Shown here: one piece after another, positions 18,395 through 21,035 of the stretch
How the letters are laid out: each line of letters begins with the position of its first letter
Numbering within the stretch: position 1 is the first letter of the stretch
NCBI GenBank assembly: GCA_016098155.1
Contig: JAAAJB010000598.1
Coordinates: 1 to 21,035, forward strand
Reading direction: 5' to 3'
DNA from: Actinomortierella ambigua
Taxonomy: Eukaryota > Mortierellomycota > Mortierellomycetes > Mortierellales > Mortierellaceae
DNA length: 21,035 nucleotides
Program-made: the position numbers and the translations under genes
Notes under the pieces: generated by a model
Seen by the model: the letters and a program-made list of their open reading frames with translations, nothing else
What the model was told of the DNA's origin: nothing
The model's database searches: none

Positions 18395-18884
18395 ATGGCT
18401 GCCCTGAATCCCACTAACCTGACTGAAGTCCGACTCGCCACTGCCAATGCCTCGGTTTGAGCAATCGGAAATGCTGTGCACTCGTTTGTCAAGAGTGGCA
18501 CGGCTTCTCTCAGCTTTTGGTGTGGGAGCGGTTCAGCATCCATGCCTGTCATGCCTCAAAGCCGTTTGATGTCTCAGTGAACAGCATTTTCCGCAAGTAC
18601 GCGCAGTGGATCGGGCACCTTCACCATTCACACATCTTCGTCCCGCTCGCGTTCCTTCTAGAGTCGTGTCGACCCCTGCAGACGATCGTTGCCCTGGTCG
18701 TGGATGCCCAGGAGTGGACGTGTTACCAAACGTTGATTCAGCTGAACAAGGGGCTGACAACCATCTACGGTTCTACATCCAGGATCGCAGGATACACAGG
18801 ATTCTCAAGGACCACTCACAACTACGCTGGCTAGTGCTTGGGCATGCGCGACACAGAGGTTGGTTTGGAATACAATCACGATAA
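18395..18884 (+). pseudogene. Decayed F-box protein gene with two frameshifts
   Basis: Three frames together read as one F-box protein. Frame 1 from ATG 18395 gives MAALNPTNLTEVRLATANAS and stops at TGA 18458-18460. Frame 2 picks up at about 18457 with LSNRKCCALVCQEWHGFSQL and LVWERF, the second half of an F-box in the Mortierella style (CALVC.EWH....VWE), and continues to IQLNKGLTTIYG. Frame 3 takes over at about 18770 with LRFYIQDRRIHRILKDHSQL and RWLVL, an LRR-like segment, and ends at TAA 18882-18884. The repertoire protein would be several hundred residues, so the 3' part is also missing. It is not a copy of the intact F-box gene at 9442. The context is a relic-rich region with a polyA signal 83 bp downstream. 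Confidence 0.65.
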
Positions 18885-18966
18885 GTGAAAGTCTAACGTG
18901 TTGCGATAGGATGGCCTAGAGATGTCCGCTTAGGTACATCAAAAGCTTGTGTCAGTGTGTTATCCC

Positions 18967-18972
18967 AATAAA
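18967..18972 (+). terminator. AATAAA polyadenylation signal downstream of the F-box relic
   Basis: AATAAA on the plus strand about 83 bp past the last stop of the F-box relic, in the right orientation. It suggests the relic retains its original 3' end and lost internal sequence. Confidence 0.35.
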
Positions 18973-19011
18973 TGCTCAAGCTCTACCATGTCGTCCCGGA
19001 AATATTAGTGC

Positions 19012-19202
19012 TCAGGTGTAAGTTATGATCATGACTGGCGCATATGGCTGAATACTCGCTCCTTCGTCCCCAAATGATATTATGTCATAGTTCACATGGA
19101 CTTTGAGATCAATAGAACCTGCGAGCTGCTTGATGACGCGGACGGATTTCCGCCGAAGCTGGAGGAGATTGTTCGGTGCAATAGTCGATATCAGGGACGC
19201 CA
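19012..19202 (-). pseudogene. Candidate terminal exon of an unidentified gene or relic
   Basis: A minus-strand open frame follows a good acceptor (ctcttccctcag, exon start 19202) and ends at TGA 19012-19014. It reads ASLISTIAPNNLLQLRRKSV and later IKQLAGSIDLKVHVNYDIIS, with a balanced, protein-like composition rather than a simple-repeat translation. No complete upstream exon could be joined in phase: an ATG at about 19347 gives MALGSELPSVNTQ and then a TAG next to a possible donor. I do not recognise the family. Either a multi-exon gene I cannot complete or a decayed copy. Confidence 0.3.
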
Positions 19203-19407
19203 CTGAGGGAAGAGTATGGTTTACTACATCCCTCTACTCCTCTGGCGACATTCATGTTGACTTGTAGACATCATGGATCAGCAGAAGGAGGTATCAAATT
19301 ACCTATTGAGTATTGACACTTGGAAGTTCAGAACCCAGAGCCATTGCTTGCTTATTTTTTTTTTTTATTTTGTATCGTTGAGAAACTAGAGGCGATCGGC
19401 CTGAAAG

Positions 19408-19811
19408 ATGCAATCCTTCGACGCGATAACGACTTCACTCGGGAGACCAGCATGTGCATTACCAAGCAACAATACAAGACCGTCTACCACTCCCGAGTTT
19501 GTCCAGAGCAACACTTTCACCGGTCTCTACGACAAGAAGACATGGGAGACATGGATCGGCAATCTGACAACAATTGTAGCCGATGAGGCTCCATGCATTC
19601 TTACCTTGGCCAAAGACGTTTGAGTTGAGTACGGTCGACTGGCGGAGATGCGAGTAATGGCCCGTGGTGTTCACATTGTATCGATGTCGGCAACACTTTC
19701 GCCGATAACCTCAATGTCGCGATCAAAGAATGGATGCGACAGCTGGACTTTTTCATTATCACCATACAACTCAGGGCCACTTTCGTCGTCTCTTACTTGG
19801 CGGTATCCTTG
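19408..19811 (+). pseudogene. Frame-switching relic of an unidentified coding sequence
   Basis: One frame is open from 19408 to 19811 except for a single TGA at 19621-19623. Its first half contains SNTFTGLYDKKTWETWIGNL and TTIVADEAPCIL. In the second half a different frame looks better (NTFADNLNVAIKEWMRQLDF, about 19690-19755), and a third looks better after about 19760 (GGILDRAYKMEHLLQ). This pattern of good codons passing between frames suggests an old gene with indels. The family is not recognised. Confidence 0.3.
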
Positions 19812-20380
19812 ACCGAGCCTACAAGATGGAACATCTGCTTCAACCCGACACCGTCTCTCTCCCCGGGCTGGGGAACCTACTGTGAGCTACTGTGACAATC
19901 TTAAGCAAAAACTCTATCAACACATCAAAGATGTCCAGGATAGGCCATGACACGCATACCCGGACTGCTGTCAGGGATGAAGGATTAGACCTATGAAACG
20001 TTGAGTAGACTTTTGGAATCGGCGATCATGGCATACACATGGAGAACTCGAAAGGAAAAGTCTGCACAGTAATATCTTGGGGGACAGGAACCTCGTTGTG
20101 TGCTGATAGAGTCTTGTCCAAAGTGTTACCTTGTCTCTCGAGGCGGTTTGTCCACGGCGCCCGCATTGAAGGTAGAATCCTCAGGACCCACCATTGTCAC
20201 AGCTAAATCGAGATACAAATCAGTGGGTCGGAAAACTCATTTCAAACGTCTTTTTTTTTCAACCTGGAAGGGCCACATACAGGCGGCAATAGAACTGATG
20301 CTAACGAGAGCTAGGTTGATGGCCCGGCAATGTGCCATTTAAGGCTGGGACTGATACAAGCCTATTGATGCTTCGCTTAC

Positions 20381-20535
20381 CAAGACATTCCTGACACGAC
20401 GCCTTTGTTGGTGAGCAAATCGTGGTTGCTGTGCACATGCTTGCTGGGGAACACTCTGCCAGGAAGCTTGAAAGAACAGGATGATGTTGGCGACTCCGCT
20501 GAGGTATGCTCCGAGGTCTGTCCGCGCAAGGCGCT
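20381..20535 (-). pseudogene. Exon-like segment with branch point and splice sites, possibly frameshifted
   Basis: On the minus strand a canonical TACTAAC branch-point sequence (about 20548-20554) precedes a TTTTCAAAG acceptor (exon start 20535), and a GTAAGC donor follows at 20380. The 155-nt exon starts well in one frame (ERLARTDLGAYLSGVANIIL) and continues better in another (KLPGRVFPSKHVHSNHDLLT), which suggests a one-base indel. No flanking exons or family could be identified. Confidence 0.3.
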
Positions 20536-20726
20536 CTTTGAAAAGGTAGTTAGTAGAGACTCGAGTAGGCACAGATACATGGACTATGAAAGCAGGAAAC
20601 AATGTGTTTAGCGTGATGGAAGGTTCGTGTGCAATTGGAATGGAGCAATTAGTGGAAAAAGGACGACCACCGGCAAGAGAGACAAGAGAGGAATACATCC
20701 TGCCTCAATTTTTTTTTTCCTCAGGC

Positions 20727-20734
20727 TATAAAAA
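20727..20734 (+). promoter_or_regulatory. TATA-like site near the right edge
   Basis: TATAAAAA on the plus strand, followed by a strongly C/T-rich leader (about 20745-20860). This resembles the leaders of intact genes here. The first ATG after it (20867) gives only a 12-codon frame, so the gene start, if any, must involve splicing or lie beyond 21035. Confidence 0.35.
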
Positions 20735-21035
20735 TTCTCACATGCACCCTCCTCCTTCGCTTCTTCACCACTTTCACTGCCGTCACCACCACTATTCGTT
20801 CCCATCGCTTTCCTCATCCTCTTCCAGCCATCACCATCTCTCCTTCTCGTCCAAGTTCAGTGTAATGACCGCAGCCTCAATCTATTTCGCCGTGTTTATG
20901 TAGAGCAGTCTCCTTCCCGCGACGCACCAAAACTCTTGTCGCCTACTGTGACAAACGATGTAGCTTGGCTGCCATTCTAAAGCCCAGGACCGCCTAAAGC
21001 TTCAATGGCTCACGCCTGTTCCTCATCCGCAGTCC

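Larger units (their letters stand above)
18973..20700. other. Relic-rich region without an intact gene
   Basis: Apart from the candidates listed separately, no intact frame, RNA gene or repeat structure is supportable. Frames at about 20100-20340 (plus) are short and unrecognised. Coding-like codon use appears in scattered pieces on both strands, in contrast to the simple-repeat-rich spacers left of 9.4 kb. Confidence 0.4.

Noticed and set aside
1..21035. CRISPR arrays, phage or bacterial operon features
   Set aside because: No regularly spaced repeats, Shine-Dalgarno-led gene strings or bacterial-type genes are visible. The genes are intron-bearing and eukaryotic.

Overview
This window reads as genomic DNA from a filamentous, early-diverging fungus. 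A Mortierella-like (Mucoromycota) source is my inference; no rRNA or marker gene is present to prove it. The grounds are spliceosomal genes with mostly short introns (about 90-125 bp, GTAAGT/GTGAGT donors), pyrimidine-rich leaders on the coding strand, many simple repeats and C/G homopolymers between genes, and F-box/LRR genes of the kind expanded in that group. There are no operons, tRNAs, rRNAs or CRISPR arrays that I can see.

Layout. 1-1112 is intergenic: a GA microsatellite, a GT minisatellite and no convincing gene. 1113-4676 (minus) is a two-exon gene for a double-PH, low-complexity protein of the CCR4-NOT-associated CAF120/Skg3 type. 4677-9441 is a 4.8 kb gap without a convincing gene. 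Its purine/pyrimidine strand bias flips near 7.0 kb, as if it holds two divergent leaders, one for CAF120 and one for the F-box gene. 9442-11358 (plus) is an intact single-exon F-box/LRR gene. It converges on 11604-12770 (minus), a four-exon gene whose small helical N-terminus and acidic tail resemble Mediator tail subunit MED29/Med2 (tentative). That gene shares a 511 bp divergent promoter with 13282-18073 (plus), a five-exon gene that is clearly RRN3, the RNA polymerase I initiation factor TIF-IA.

RRN3 is notable for a first intron of 2,152 bp, against 104-123 bp for its other three introns. That intron contains an exon-like, Cys-rich 48-codon reading frame. From 18395 to the right edge the sequence looks like a decay zone. 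It holds a frameshifted F-box pseudogene followed by a polyA signal, a spliced-looking exon on the minus strand, a frame-switching relic at 19.4-19.8 kb, another minus-strand exon candidate with a TACTAAC branch point at 20.4-20.5 kb, and a TATA-like site near the edge.

Taken together, the intact genes serve core gene expression (mRNA decay/CCR4-NOT, Mediator, Pol I initiation) plus one ubiquitin-ligase adaptor. I do not see a coherent new multi-gene system. The most interesting items are the oversized RRN3 intron, the shared Mediator/RRN3 promoter with an 11-bp repeat, and the relic-rich right end.
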